Of a stretch of 64,000 nt of DNA, positions 20,151 through 33,372 are shown one piece after another; within the stretch, counting starts at the first letter, position 1, and each line of letters opens with the position of its first letter. The notes below the pieces were generated by a model. The model was not told the origin of the DNA and did no database searches. It saw nothing but the letters and a program-made list of their open reading frames with translations. The position numbers and the translations under genes are program-made. The stretch lies in contig CM072888.1 in assembly GCA_037013685.1 (NCBI GenBank), positions 12,590,216 through 12,654,215 on the forward strand. Direction: 5' to 3'. Source of the DNA: Acridotheres tristis. Lineage: Eukaryota; Chordata; Aves; Passeriformes; Sturnidae.

Positions 20151-23100
20151 AGACCTTCAGTGGAGTACTGGGTTGTTGTGATTCAAGGTATATTCCTAAC
20201 AGAGGAAAGGGGTGCTGTGGCTGATGTATTTCATATACTTTTGGTTTGTATGAAATGGTGTTTCTGTCCTTTCTGCATTCTCATACTGAGACTGTTGTAG
20301 TGTATCAGTAGTTACATTTTCATGTTTTGTGTGGCACAAGGATGATGGGATTAAGCAAAGGCTACAGTGGGTCGTGTCTGTGGGAAGCGCCTGGTGTGCT
20401 GAGCTCTGGTTACTGAACATTTGTTATGCAAAACTTGTATTTCACATTCAACAACATTCACAGCCTTGTATCAGCAGAGTTTGAGGGGAAATTGGAATGG
20501 TCTTGAACTTCAGTTTGAATTTGTCTCAAGCCAGGGGTGGGTTTCCTAGACTGGGCGGAGGGAAAACAAACAAGAAAAAGATGTGTTTTCCCAAATGGAA
20601 TCCTGAAAGTCTTCTCTATATGAGGAAACACTTCATTATTTATAGAAATAATAGCTCCTGATCTTGGAGCAAAAATATTTCCTGGGGAGTTGATTTGGTA
20701 GGTTGTGTGTTTGAGAACAGGCTCCATTGGATCAGGAGGTGCTTCCCCCAAACTGGAAGCACGGCTGTACCTGTGTGTGCTGTCCTGAGTTGCATCCAGC
20801 CCTCCTTGGGAAGCAGCAGCTGCTGCAGTGTGATGTTCTGCCTGTGGAGTGCTGCAGCCCTTCTGTGGAAAAGGACATCTTCACCTGCTCCATGAGCAGA
20901 CCTGCAAAGACACTCTGTTCTGGACTGCTCGGGTGAGTAGGACATCCCCTCCTTCCTTTCCATGAACCCAAATGCCTTGGACACCACCCTGAGGTTCTTT
21001 GAAACCTGCACCTTGCACGATTCACACTCTTGGCTTCCTGTTTCCAAAGGAAACAAAGGCATTTAAAATTCAAATTCTCTTCGGAAAAAAAAAAAAAAAA
21101 GTCAAGAAAAGAAGCAACAGCTTCCTAGTGGATGGCTGCATGGCTTCTTGCAGCTACCAATCCCTGCCCTAGTATGTTTTCTTCCTAATGCTAATTTAGT
21201 TTAAAAAGAAAACAAAAATCATGCTAGAGTGAATTCCCCTGACAGAAAAGCTCAACTAAACACCTATTTCTGTGCTTTAGACATTGAAGCTGACTACAGC
21301 TAGGAGGGTTTGATTTGCTTGTCTTTTTTTGTCATCTTAAAACAATCAGTTTTACTTAATGAGCATTTTGGGTAAGTCTCTAGTTTTGTGCATTTCTGCT
21401 GCTTTCCAACTGCTGTTTGTATGTAGCTTGAAAGTAAGAATGAGTAAATGCAAAATATAATTTCCCATTTAAAAACTGATAAAACCAAAGATGATTGATT
21501 GATAAACAGATATAATTATGTAAAAGTGAAGCATTCAGTAGATCTATGCTATCAAGCTATAATAATCAGACCAATGACTACTGGGAGGAAAAAGGATGTG
21601 AAAACCAGGGTTAAATGGGATTTACTGACCTGTGTAAATATTTTTGACAATTAGCTGCTCAGAATGAGTCAATACTTGATGAAAGTAACGCCATAAAACA
21701 GCATCTTCAGTAACGTATTTTGAGAATTATTTTAAATAATTTTTGATGTTCCAGAATGAGGGTAATTGTCTATAAGGGTAACTATGGAAGGGAATCAATC
21801 AGTGGACATAGTGTGCTGATTTATGGCAGGAGAGGATTCAGTCCTGGGACTTTAAATCTAGAACTGCAGGAATGGCTCATTGGACTTGTGTGAACAACTA
21901 CTCACTTTCAAAGAACCTAGAAAGATTAGGATATTTTAAAAGATTTTTTTTTAAGAATTATTTTTTTAAATGTAGGAATGGTAGCAGTAGAGCTGTCACT
22001 GTGGAGTGTTTTTATCAGTCCTTTCTGAAAAATGTGTTACTTATTTTCAATTTCTATAATACTTTCTTTCCCTTTATAACAGGAAAAAAAAATTGTGAAC
22101 CAGAACTATTTTTGCCTTCTACCAGCAGCAACTGGTGATTCTACAAGGGAAGGACTAAATGAAAGTGCAGCAGGTGAGAAACCTGTGATACTTAAGCACT
22201 TTCATTAAGTGTTTTAGTGCTAACCAACACATCTTTATTTTATTATTATGTTAAACTGTGGTATCTCCTGCACCTATGCACAGACTGAATGTGGAACTAT
22301 GATAAGGCATGGAGTAGTGCTAAAATTTTGCTAAGGACTGGGGGCTTTCCCAGCTATCCTGTGTTTTTATCTGATTGTTGGCCACATGATGATCTTTTCC
22401 AGCTGTCATCACTATTTTTAAAAAAACATTTTGGAACATGCCTCTGCTCTGTGAATCAAAATACTTGGCTAAAACTGTTTAGATGTTGATCAGTCATGAA
22501 CTTAGGGACATGAATTCAGGGTATTTCTCTTTACTTTCTTCTTCCATGAGACAAGGTAATAGTTTAGAACTGGCAGCTGTTGACCAGGCAAATGATGATC
22601 CTTTCTGTTATAGATGCATAATTATTTGTGCAACACAACTTGTTGGAAATTCTTGCCAATCCATGGCAGTTTTTTTCTTCGTAGCTCTTTATCCATTCTC
22701 TGAGGTAAAACAGAACTTAACCCAGCATTCATTATTTGCTTGATGCTCCCTCTTTGCTGATCTCTCAGTTCAGCTCTTTTGGAGGCTCCCTGTCTTTGCT
22801 GTGGGGGCTGGTTAGCCTGCACCACCTGAAATTCCACATCCTGTCTTTGGCTGAGCCTGAGACTTGTTGCAGAAATCACCAAGCACACAGGCAGCCAGCT
22901 AAGGCTCTCAACATTTTCTCCTCTGGTTAAGGTTGGAGTGATAGCTTCATCTTTTTGCACTGTACCAGAAACCAAATTATTTTACAGAAAGGCTATTCCC
23001 ATACTCTTCAAGTATATTTAACTTAGTCCAGGGAACCCACAACAAAGTTATATAACAAGGATTGGTTGTAACTCAACCTTTTTATCACAGTTTCAGACAT

Positions 23101-23429
23101 GCCATGTTTTCCTACCTTTAATACAATTTTTTTTGCAAAGATGTTGCACATCTTTCAGCCACCATGGCCTTAAGTTATCAGTTGGCACTTTCTAATCTTT
23201 ATATGCTTTTCAAAAGGTAAAACAACCGTGTTTAATCATGCCTTTCACAGGAAGCAATGAACTTTAAAACATGAAGTTTATGGGAACCCCTCAAATTAAT
23301 TCTCTTAAATTGTTTTGGTAGGCATCTAATTGTTCAGTCTCTCCAATGGGAATAAGACAACAGTGTCACTGACAAAATAACTGAGCTGTCAAAGAAATGA
23401 ATGACTTTTTGTGCTCTGTTTTTTTTTTT
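20151..23429. other. Gap between convergent LRBA and DCLK2
   Basis: About 3.3 kb without a gene. It contains an A16 run (21085-21100) and T-rich patches near 21.94-21.97 and 23.42 kb. Reading frames are short and resemble no family. It may include alternative 3' ends of either gene. Confidence 0.6.
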
Positions 23430-24583
23430 TTAATGAAGAAAGTTTATTGCAGGTCTTTCTTTTACAATTCTAGTAGAAAGTATAGCTAAGAGAAAAAAAT
23501 GAACTATGACCAATTCATAAGAACGAGCAAAGGAAAAGGATTAAGCTGAATACATACTCTATTGAACTAAGCATTATGGTAAAGAGAAAACCTCGTCTAT
23601 TTTGTGACTGCAGATTAAGGAGAGCTGCTTCCCAATCCTGGTTTCCAGTGCCTGCACCAGGTGAATAGGGGGATAGCACTGACAAACCTCTGATGGCTAT
23701 TGATAGCAGCTCCTCTATCAGATTGTCCTAGAATTAGGAGCTGCTCGGTTCATCATAGTTTGGATAACATGCAGCAGGCTTTCCCTTCACAGGCCCAAAG
23801 TTATTTTATTTTATTTTATCTAACAGGTAGTCTGACCCTGGAGAAAGGCGTGGATGGAACACTTGTGGCTAGGATAGAAAAGGGCTAAAGCAAAAAGGCT
23901 TCCTTACACTCCAGTCTTTGTAACAAATAAATGTCCACTGCTCATGTTTACATCCCAAGTTACTTTATTTAAATTCATGTTATCTAAACACTACCCTGCC
24001 TGCAAGTCAGATAACAAACTTGATGGAAAACAACCATCCTTCCCTCTCTATCTCCAAATGTTTGTCTCATGATATTTTACAGTTAGTCCACTAAAAAATT
24101 CTTCGTGAAAATTTGCCTCTTCAAGTTCAGTAGAAACTTGACTAAAAATAGAGGCATTGGAATAGAAGGCAAATAGAAGTTTTCTTCCCTTGTCTGCCTC
24201 TCCCACTTTTCTGAGAATTCCCATTAGAAGAACAGAACAGAGCCTGCTGGTGGAAGTGAGGCCAGGTAACTGTTCCCCACCTCACTGCTCATATAAAAAT
24301 ATGGTTAGCTACACCATAAGTTAGTCTATTTAGAGCCCAAGGCTGTGTGAAATGGAGTTAATTATTAACACAGAGAACTTAAAAACCCACCTAACATTGC
24401 CAGAGTCTTTCCCCTACTGCTGTTCCCAAGAGATGGTTCTGTCACCCCCAGTGAGAGAGAGAGGATCAGACCCGGCTGGGGCTCGCCACGAGAGGTGCAC
24501 ACAAACTGAAAAACAGTCATGGGAAATGAGGAAAACTGCGGCCAGAGTGTGGGGAGCTTCAGCTGGATTTGTTTTCCCCAGTC
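23430..24583 (-). other. DCLK2: DCLK2 3' UTR (approximate extent)
   Basis: Downstream of the DCLK2 stop. On the - strand AATAAA occurs at 23964-23969, within an A/T repeat at 23803-23819 and at 23443-23448. I cannot tell which is used, so the far end is a guess. The part next to the stop is GC-richer. The + strand frame that crosses this region and the last exon is a shadow. Confidence 0.5.
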
Positions 24584-24796
24584 CTAGGCACCAGGCTGGT
24601 CCCCAGCAAGCTCAGGAGAAGGCAGCGTGGGGGACCGGAGTGGCTCAGGAGCAGCAGGGAGGAGGGGCTCGGAGCCAGCCACACCAGGATCAGCAGCTGC
24701 AGCAGCAATTGCAGAAATTTTCTCCATTCCAGCTCTACCAGAGTCCTGACAGCGCTTGCTGCAGAAAATCTGACTCTCTTTATCTAGAGCTGTGTT
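24584..24796 (-). CDS. DCLK2: DCLK2 last coding exon: C-terminal tail and stop
   Basis: Acceptor AG at 24797-24798 (- strand). It encodes 70 residues starting NTALDKESQIFCSKRCQDSG, then an Ala- and Pro-rich tail ending GDQPGA before a stop at 24584-24586. The first 20 residues match the DCLK2 tail I remember; the rest is low-complexity and diverged. This exon separates DCLK2 from DCLK1, whose tail is different. Confidence 0.88.
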   Translation of the reverse strand, partial: NTALDKESQIFCSKRCQDSGRAGMEKISAIAAAAADPGVAGSEPLLPAAPEPLRSPTLPSPELAGDQPGA

Positions 24797-27700
24797 CTAC
24801 AAACAAACAAACAGAACAAACCCAAGGCACAACATGAAACAGCACTTAAATACAGCCCTGGCTTAAAGGTTAAAACAATCTACAAGACATGAACTGCATG
24901 CAATACAGCCAGGATAAAAAAGGAGAAATAACATTAGAAATCTTTTATATAAATGGATGGTATAATTTTTGTGATGCTGACTTTAGGAAATGTAAGGAAA
25001 ACTTCTCTTCAAGATGGATGCTTGCCATGGCATTGCAGGTTTAAAATTTTTGTCTTGCAAGTCTGATGTGGAAAAAAAAGATGGCACGAGTGCTTGTGAT
25101 AGAGAAGGAACTTGCCATATTAGCAAAATTTATGTACCCGTGTTTTTGCAGACACAAGGAATCAGGTGATGCTTACTGAGGACTCAGTGCTAGAATTCCT
25201 CTAACAAACCACATGGTACAGGAGGGGAGCCCCTCGGGAAGATGACAGATGGAAACCTAAACATTTTTTTCTTTTTTCAAGGAAAGGGCCTGCTTTTCTG
25301 CTTAGTGGTAAGAGTAGGCAAATGACCTCTCATTGTGGCAAAAATGCATAATTTCTGAATTCTTAAAAATGAGTTTACAGGAGAAGGGAGCAACAGGTTG
25401 GAATGAAAATTGAGAATTGGATTATCTGGAGTATGTGGTACATCTGCTGAAGACAACAATTCCCATGCCCTCTACAGGATATGTGCAAATTATAAAGGTT
25501 AGGGCTCTGCCTTTTCCTCAGCGCTTTATTTTTTTGATTGGACTTGCTTTACTAATGTGAAAAATTCTGTGTGTTTTGGTTGGATTTGACTAATACACTA
25601 TTCACTGAATAATTAGTTGACAAAAGTTAAATTTAGCATGGTTAAATTTTTTTTTCATACGTGTTTATTGTATCAAAATCATCAAGGACAGCAGATACAA
25701 AGTACCCTCTTTTCTTGTTGTTTTGTTGGTTTTTTTTTTAACTCAAGTTACATCTCTAGCCTCCCTGCATAGAGGTAAAAGGAGAAAATTCCATAGTCCA
25801 CAACTGAGTTCTCTGCTACTGACAATCAACACTGCAAAGGAAGCATGCAAGGAAAGGAGCAGCTGAACTGGGTCTGGGCTTTTGAGATTAGTGATGGTCT
25901 AAAGGAGTCTTATCATTATCAAGACACCATTGCATTGCCTTTTTCCTTGCTGGAAAAAGTTGTAAAAAGGGGTTTCTGCTATTTCAGTGCCAGGTAAAGT
26001 TATTTAAAAGGGGAAGGACATGCTTTCAGTTCATGCTGACAATGATTTTCTCCTGTGCTGTCCTTTCCTATGTAATGTAGTTGAAGTTTTTCTTTTTTAA
26101 TTTTACTGTTGCTAAGCAGTAATGTTTTTTATTTATTTAGGACTGATTATCTCCTGTCTGGCTCTAAAGGAAATGTCAATTGAAATTTTTATTTTAAATA
26201 GGAACAATGTTTAGTTCAGTGGTTAGTTCTTTGTTCAGTTAGTTCTTTGCTTCTGTCTTCAAAGGGTTCTCATCTTTTTCTAGCTCTTTTTAGATACAGT
26301 GAGATATAGACATGCACAAAATGACTGCCAGGAGAATAAACCAAGACATGGCTGAGGAAGTAAAAAATTGTTGTGTTGGTGTTTGCTTAGCCTCTTTCAG
26401 ATATGCATCACTCAAGAGAGAACACTTTCTTCCTAAGTGTTTAAAAGGTATTCCTTTGCTGGTTTTCTGTGGCTGTACAGCTTTTTCCACTTCAGACTGG
26501 CTTAGTTATTTCTCCTTTCTTCTTACAAATGGAGACCATGTACTTTTGGTGCAGCAGAACAAAGCATCGCCGTTAGTACGTACCATTGCCTTGGACCTAC
26601 TCAGAGGAAAGCAATGCAGGCATTGGGAAAGGAGGAAAAAAGGAAGGAAGCAAGGGACAGAAACTAGACTTACTTTAAGCAGAACTAACACAATTGCAAC
26701 AAATTTAGATTTACAGAACATTTTTTAATTGACAAAAAAAAAAATCAGTAATGAATTAAGAGCAACATGCTTTTGGGGGCAGCAGGGACCTCCTGTGCAA
26801 GGACACTGAACTGGGGATGTGCAGTTTTACTTATCTGCCACAGGATGGTATTATCTGCATGGGCCAGGTGACAGTGTTGGAATGAGGTGATGCTAAAGGG
26901 GCTCCAGTGAATGTGCAGGTGGACTGAGAGAGCAATGCACTGCAATACACAGGAGTTACAAAGTGTGCTTGTCTGAAGCTGAATGTTGGTAAGCAATGAG
27001 TGCTGGAGCAAGTGAAGAACTTCTGAACACAAAGGTAACTGAATTTCAATAGGTAAACCAGGGCAAGAATAACAAATTGGGGGCTTAACCCTCTTTAGAT
27101 CACAGTGTTTTGAACAAGGTTTTACTTTTCCTTTCAGCATTAACTGGGAGCTGCATTCAGCAATTAATAATTATGCATTTACATCCTTCCATACCTGTTA
27201 GAAGGAAATAAAGCAGGGAAAAGGTAAAATGAGGTGAACTTTCCTAGCTGAAGGAGTGTCAGTAGCTAACAGAAAAAACTCACACCAATAAGAAGCCAGA
27301 AGCTACGCTGTGTCAGAGATCTGAGACAGGCTTAAGTGGCATGCAAGTGGGAGAGGGGCTGAGAGTTAGAATTAAAATTGCTCTTATTACATATAGTGCA
27401 TTTTATACCAGTTTTCAGCTTCAGGCTTATCCATAGTCTCAACAGTATAAAGAATGAAGCTCTGAAGTCCCTCTCAAACTGTCAAGTCAAACTGTCAAAT
27501 GAAATGTAGACAAGAGCATGAACCTGAAATCCATTTCCTGACTTATTTTTATGTTATTGCTTTTCCTACATTTAAAGTGTTTGCCTATTTAACTCATATA
27601 AATGTATTTGCAAAGACAGAGACATTTATTTAAATTTACTGGCTCTCAGATGATTAAAACAATTCTTTGTTAACATAAGTGGGCTGGGCTTTGAGAGTAA

Positions 27701-28285
27701 TTAATACTAATGGGAAGGTGAGGGTGGAAGTCCCTGTTACATTACCATGGATGGTTTTACTCTCTTTAAGTTACTGAAGATAAATTTTGTGTGCAGTGTC
27801 CATCCTTGCATCAGACAAGGATGGGCCCCAGTAAGATCAGAAAGAAAGGAAGTTTCTGCAGTGGAGCCTGGTCTTTGGAACAGGTAGTGTTGAACAATAC
27901 TATGCTCAAGATGAAACAATACTAGGTCAGGCACAGAGGAAGACCCTACTTAACTAACTAGGTGGGCAGTGTGATAAAAAAGCCCCACAGTTTTTACAAT
28001 GAAAGATTTCAAATTGTTAATTAACTTCATTTTAACATACACTTACTTAGTGTTCACATGTTTCTGTTTGAAAGCTCATTTTTATCTCTTGGGTAGCACA
28101 CTGTGATAGACTTGGTTGCTCTCAAGTAATGATGGGACAATCCACATTATACATCAATAAAGACTAGAATTAGAGGTTGTTCTAGTTTTGGGTTTGCTAT
28201 TCTTGCACCACACATGCTCATAGAGCACTGTTAGGAAAATATGCAAAATATACTATCAATGTATAAAAATGTTCATTTCTCTTAC
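24797..28285 (-). other. DCLK2: DCLK2 intron
   Basis: A 3.5-kb intron between the tail exon and the preceding exon. AT-rich, with no recognisable mobile element. Reading frames (for example near 26.3-26.7 kb) have no family resemblance. Confidence 0.65.
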
Positions 28286-28402
28286 CATGATGACAGAAAC
28301 CCCAGCAGATGTGTTATTTTGCTTGGGTAGGGTGTTATTAAAGTGCTGCTTCAGTTTACCTGTTACTTCAGCTTGCATATTATTCTCCTGGGAAGCATCA
28401 TC
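28286..28402 (-). CDS. DCLK2: DCLK2 exon: post-kinase segment
   Basis: A 117-bp exon in phase 0-0. Acceptor CAG at 28403-28405 and donor GTAAGA below 28286. It encodes DDASQENNMQAEVTGKLKQH followed by FNNTLPKQNNTSAGVSVIM, the regulatory segment just after the kinase domain. Confidence 0.94.
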
Positions 28403-29163
28403 CTGTATAAGAAGGAACACAATATTCAAGTTAGGAAAAAATAAATAAGTTTTTTATCATCAGGTACTTTCTGCTTTTTAACACGTAGTAAATATTCAGA
28501 CAGACACTCTTAACACTCTGCTACATGAGATATAATTCTAGAGGAAAGGAACAGAGCAATCACTCACTGTTTTATGAATTAACTTTTATTTCTTAAAATG
28601 ACATGTGACACTTTGAGTGCATTGATTTGTCCCACAATTACAAGCTGCAGGTTTGATTTAAGCAAGTTAAAAATAATATCCTTGAAATAATGTTAAAAAT
28701 GAAAAGCATATTTTGTCACTTGGATTTCTTTCAAATCAGCACTTTAAATAGCCCATCATGTCCTAAGTCTGGAAGTGTTATAAAGTACCATAAATATGTT
28801 TGAGATGAGCTGTTATCCATTGATACACTTGTTAATAGTTGTCTTCTAATGTGTCAGGGAACTCCACATATCATATTCAGTCCCTCTTTTAGAACATGTC
28901 TGAAAATAAGCATTGACTGTATCCATGTAAACCTAGTACTTATTAATAATTAATTGATTTAAAATCAATAAGCCATGCACTTTAGTGTTCTCCTTTGCTG
29001 CTCCCTGAGAAGATGAAGGACCTGGCATGCATCAGCTTAGTGTCTGTGGTAAATTAGGTGTTACAATTGCTAATTATACTGCTGCTTCTGAACACTACAC
29101 GTTGAGGGTTAGATTTACAGGTTTAATGTCAAATTAGAGACAAGTGAAATGTGATTTACTCAC
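28403..29163 (-). other. DCLK2: DCLK2 intron
   Basis: An intron of 761 bp with normal splice signals. AT-rich, nothing else seen. Confidence 0.7.
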
Positions 29164-29244
29164 TGACACCCAGGGATGGCTTAGGATCTGTGCTGCTGTG
29201 TACCGGGCTTCAGCATTCACGTGTAGCATCAGGCTGATTAACTC
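29164..29244 (-). CDS. DCLK2: DCLK2 exon: end of kinase C-lobe
   Basis: An 81-bp exon, phase 0-0, acceptor AAG at 29245-29247 and donor GTGAGT. It encodes ELISLMLHVNAEARYTAAQI then LSHPWVS. This is subdomain XI, with the conserved Arg of EARYTA and the HPW motif that closes CaMK-type kinase domains. Confidence 0.93.
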
Positions 29245-30828
<1,584 letters not shown>

Positions 30829-31524
30829 TTATGAGATAAAAAGCCAATTTGTCATGGGGGTTTTAACTTGATTTGGGGATAGAACAGAAATTGTATTAGT
30901 AACTACTAGACATGCATAATCTGCCAGTTTATACAGTGATGGCTCTTCTGAGCCAATACATTGAGGTAACTCTTCCACTGGAATAGGAACTGCATTATTA
31001 ACACACATTTATTCATCTCACTTATGGCTGGTTCTACTAGCATGATATGGACATTCTCTGTGCCCTCCCTCCAAACTGTAACCAAAGAATACATTTGCTT
31101 GCACAATGTATCTTTCAAAACACATTTTCATCTTTAAACATGAACAAACAACATGAAAAACCCAAATACCTGAACTAATATTTTTTTCCATCAACAATAA
31201 TTGTATTGTTTGCAAAATATTTTCGTTCGGTGTGGTGATTCAGTTAAAACCTAACTATTTTGTTAAGTATTTTGCTGCAAAAATGAACAGACAGGCCCTA
31301 CACTAATGGTTCATGTTAAGAGCAGAATTCCCTATTAAAATGTGCCAATTCCTTCTCATTCTCTGAAAAAAAAAAAAGAAAAAAAGAAAAAAAAAACCCA
31401 CCTATTTAATTTTCAGTAGAACTCAGAAACAGTGTGGATCTCAATAACAAAAAGGGTGTTTGCACACCCCACTGCTCGTTTGGGACTTCCCAAAAGGACG
31501 AACAAGGTTAAAAAGGCAGGATTT

Positions 31525-31538
31525 TTGCCCTCTCGTGG
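31525..31538 (-). promoter_or_regulatory. CTCF-like motif (candidate)
   Basis: On the - strand CCACGAGAGGGCAA agrees with the CTCF core CCASYAGRKGGCRS at twelve of fourteen positions. Binding is not shown. Confidence 0.35.
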
Positions 31539-31585
31539 TTTATTTACCACTCCAGCTTTCCGGGAGCTGCCGCATCCCGGCTCCA

Positions 31586-31599
31586 GCGGCAGAGGGCAG
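31586..31599 (+). promoter_or_regulatory. Second CTCF-like motif (candidate)
   Basis: GCGGCAGAGGGCAG on the + strand matches the AGRKGGCRS half of the CTCF core fully and the first five positions in part. It points away from the motif at 31525-31538. Confidence 0.3.
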
Positions 31600-31896
31600 C
31601 GCTTGCCTGTGGATGGCAGAGCTGGGATCCGCATGGAGACAAAAGGAAAAGTGGCTCTGCCCTCCCAGTCCTCCCGTAGCACTGAAACACACCTGCCCCC
31701 GTAGGAAAACAAATTATTAAGATTGATCCCAAAACCTAAAATGAGGAACAAATGAAAACCGCTTAAAAACGTAGGGAAAACACATCAATCTGATCCACTT
31801 TTTTTCCTCCTCCAAGGATGTCTCCTTCAGGGAGAAAGGTCCGAATTGCTCTGAAAGAACTTGATTGCTTTTGCTGGTTTTCCCTTTGACACTCAC

Positions 31897-31974
31897 CTGC
31901 GAAAAGGTGGGAATCCACACAACAGGATGTACGTGATCACACCTGCAGCCCAAATATCCACCTTTAAGCCATAC
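31897..31974 (-). CDS. DCLK2: DCLK2 exon: kinase subdomain IX
   Basis: A 78-bp exon; acceptor CAG at 31975-31977 and donor GTGAGT. It encodes [20 protein letters not shown] then FPPFR, with the invariant Asp of the DIW motif that stabilises the catalytic loop. Confidence 0.95.
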
Positions 31975-32343
31975 CTGAGAAAACAAGGCTGGCTTACTTG
32001 TGTTGCATTAACAACAACAACAGCAAAAAGTAATATAAAAAATAAATGACACTGACAGGATTACATGAGAATTTGTGCATGTGCTTGCTGCTGATGTGAT
32101 GATGTATTTTGTGCCCGAGCATCTTTTTTTTCACACCTTTACAGTCTTTAAAAAAACAAGATTCTATGATTTCTTTTATTATTATTTTTTTTCCCTCCAC
32201 CATAAGCCTGTCCAGGGTCTTCTGAATATACTCAAATCCGAGTCAGTATGCAGGTTTCCCAATCGAGAGGCACTAATGATTAAAGACAAGGATGTGCCTT
32301 CTCAGTCCCTACAGTGAAGTAACTCTCTCTAAGGTTATCATGT

Positions 32344-32356
32344 GTTGCTAAGCAAC
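32344..32356. promoter_or_regulatory. Inverted repeat like an RFX X-box (candidate)
   Basis: GTTGCTAAGCAAC is a perfect 6-bp inverted repeat around one base and fits the X-box form GTNRCC-N-RGYAAC with one mismatch. Confidence 0.3.
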
Positions 32357-32854
32357 AAGACACACCAATTCTCCATCCTCTCCAGTGAGTAACACAGGGA
32401 AGAAGAGCTGCACTGTTCTTTTAAAAGCACAGAAATTAAAACACTGGAGGTCAAAAGGAGGCCTTTTCCCCTATTCAGTAGATTCAGTTTGTCAAAACCT
32501 CAAGCATGCAGACGAGGTGCCCTCTGACACTGCAGCTCACTGCAGCTGTGAATGTCTATCAGTGCAACAAATGCTCTGAACAGGGAGTGAAACAACACAA
32601 CAAAACCTCCCTCCATCAGGAAATTCACAGTGGTCACAGCTATGGCAAGAGTCAGAGCACGGAATGGAGTTCCTGTAGGTCTAAAAGGAGAGAGGACTTG
32701 TGGTTGGTGAAAATTTACCATTTAATTTTTTTTTTCTGTATTTATGCAATGACCTGTTAAATACAGAATAATGGGGCTGTTCAATTTTTCCCAAACAGGA
32801 TGTGTCACCCAAAAGGGTCACTTGAATCAACACGATCTAATTAGAACTGTCCTG

Positions 32855-32912
32855 AGAACAGGTTTACACTAGGTGACCTCTGGAGCCTTTTCCAATATAA
32901 ATGATTCCATTT
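32855..32912 (+). mobile_element. CR1 LINE 3'-end fragment
   Basis: Contains actaggtgacctctggagcc, ttttccaatataaatgattc: the typical 3' end of avian CR1 (tagatgacctc, cttccaa, atgattc). Old and short. Confidence 0.6.
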
Positions 32913-33237
32913 CTCATGCAAGCACTGTGTTGTGCCCGTCTGTTCTTCCCCAGGCAGCTGCCATGGGTGGTACAATGGGCTCTGGATGCTGAGTGAGGCA
33001 GGGAGCACAAACAAATGGACTCCACTGCACCAGAGCTGGTCCTGGGGAGGTGGGAGAGGAGGCACAGGCGAATTCTGGGAGCAGGCAGAGCAAGGATACT
33101 GGCATCTTGGAGGAACTGGGAGTGGTGCCCACGGGTGGTTTGGTTACAGAACAATGGAGGGCCGGCCTGTTGGAGCATTTAGATCTTACAACAAAAAGGA
33201 GTGGTTGCCAGGCCAGTGCTGGAGGCAGTCAGGCTCA

Positions 33238-33372
<135 letters not shown>

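Noticed and set aside
24352..24837. 161-codon + strand frame
   Set aside because: It runs antisense over the last DCLK2 exon and 3' UTR. The - strand reading gives a known protein tail with a proper acceptor, so this frame is a shadow of its GC-rich composition.
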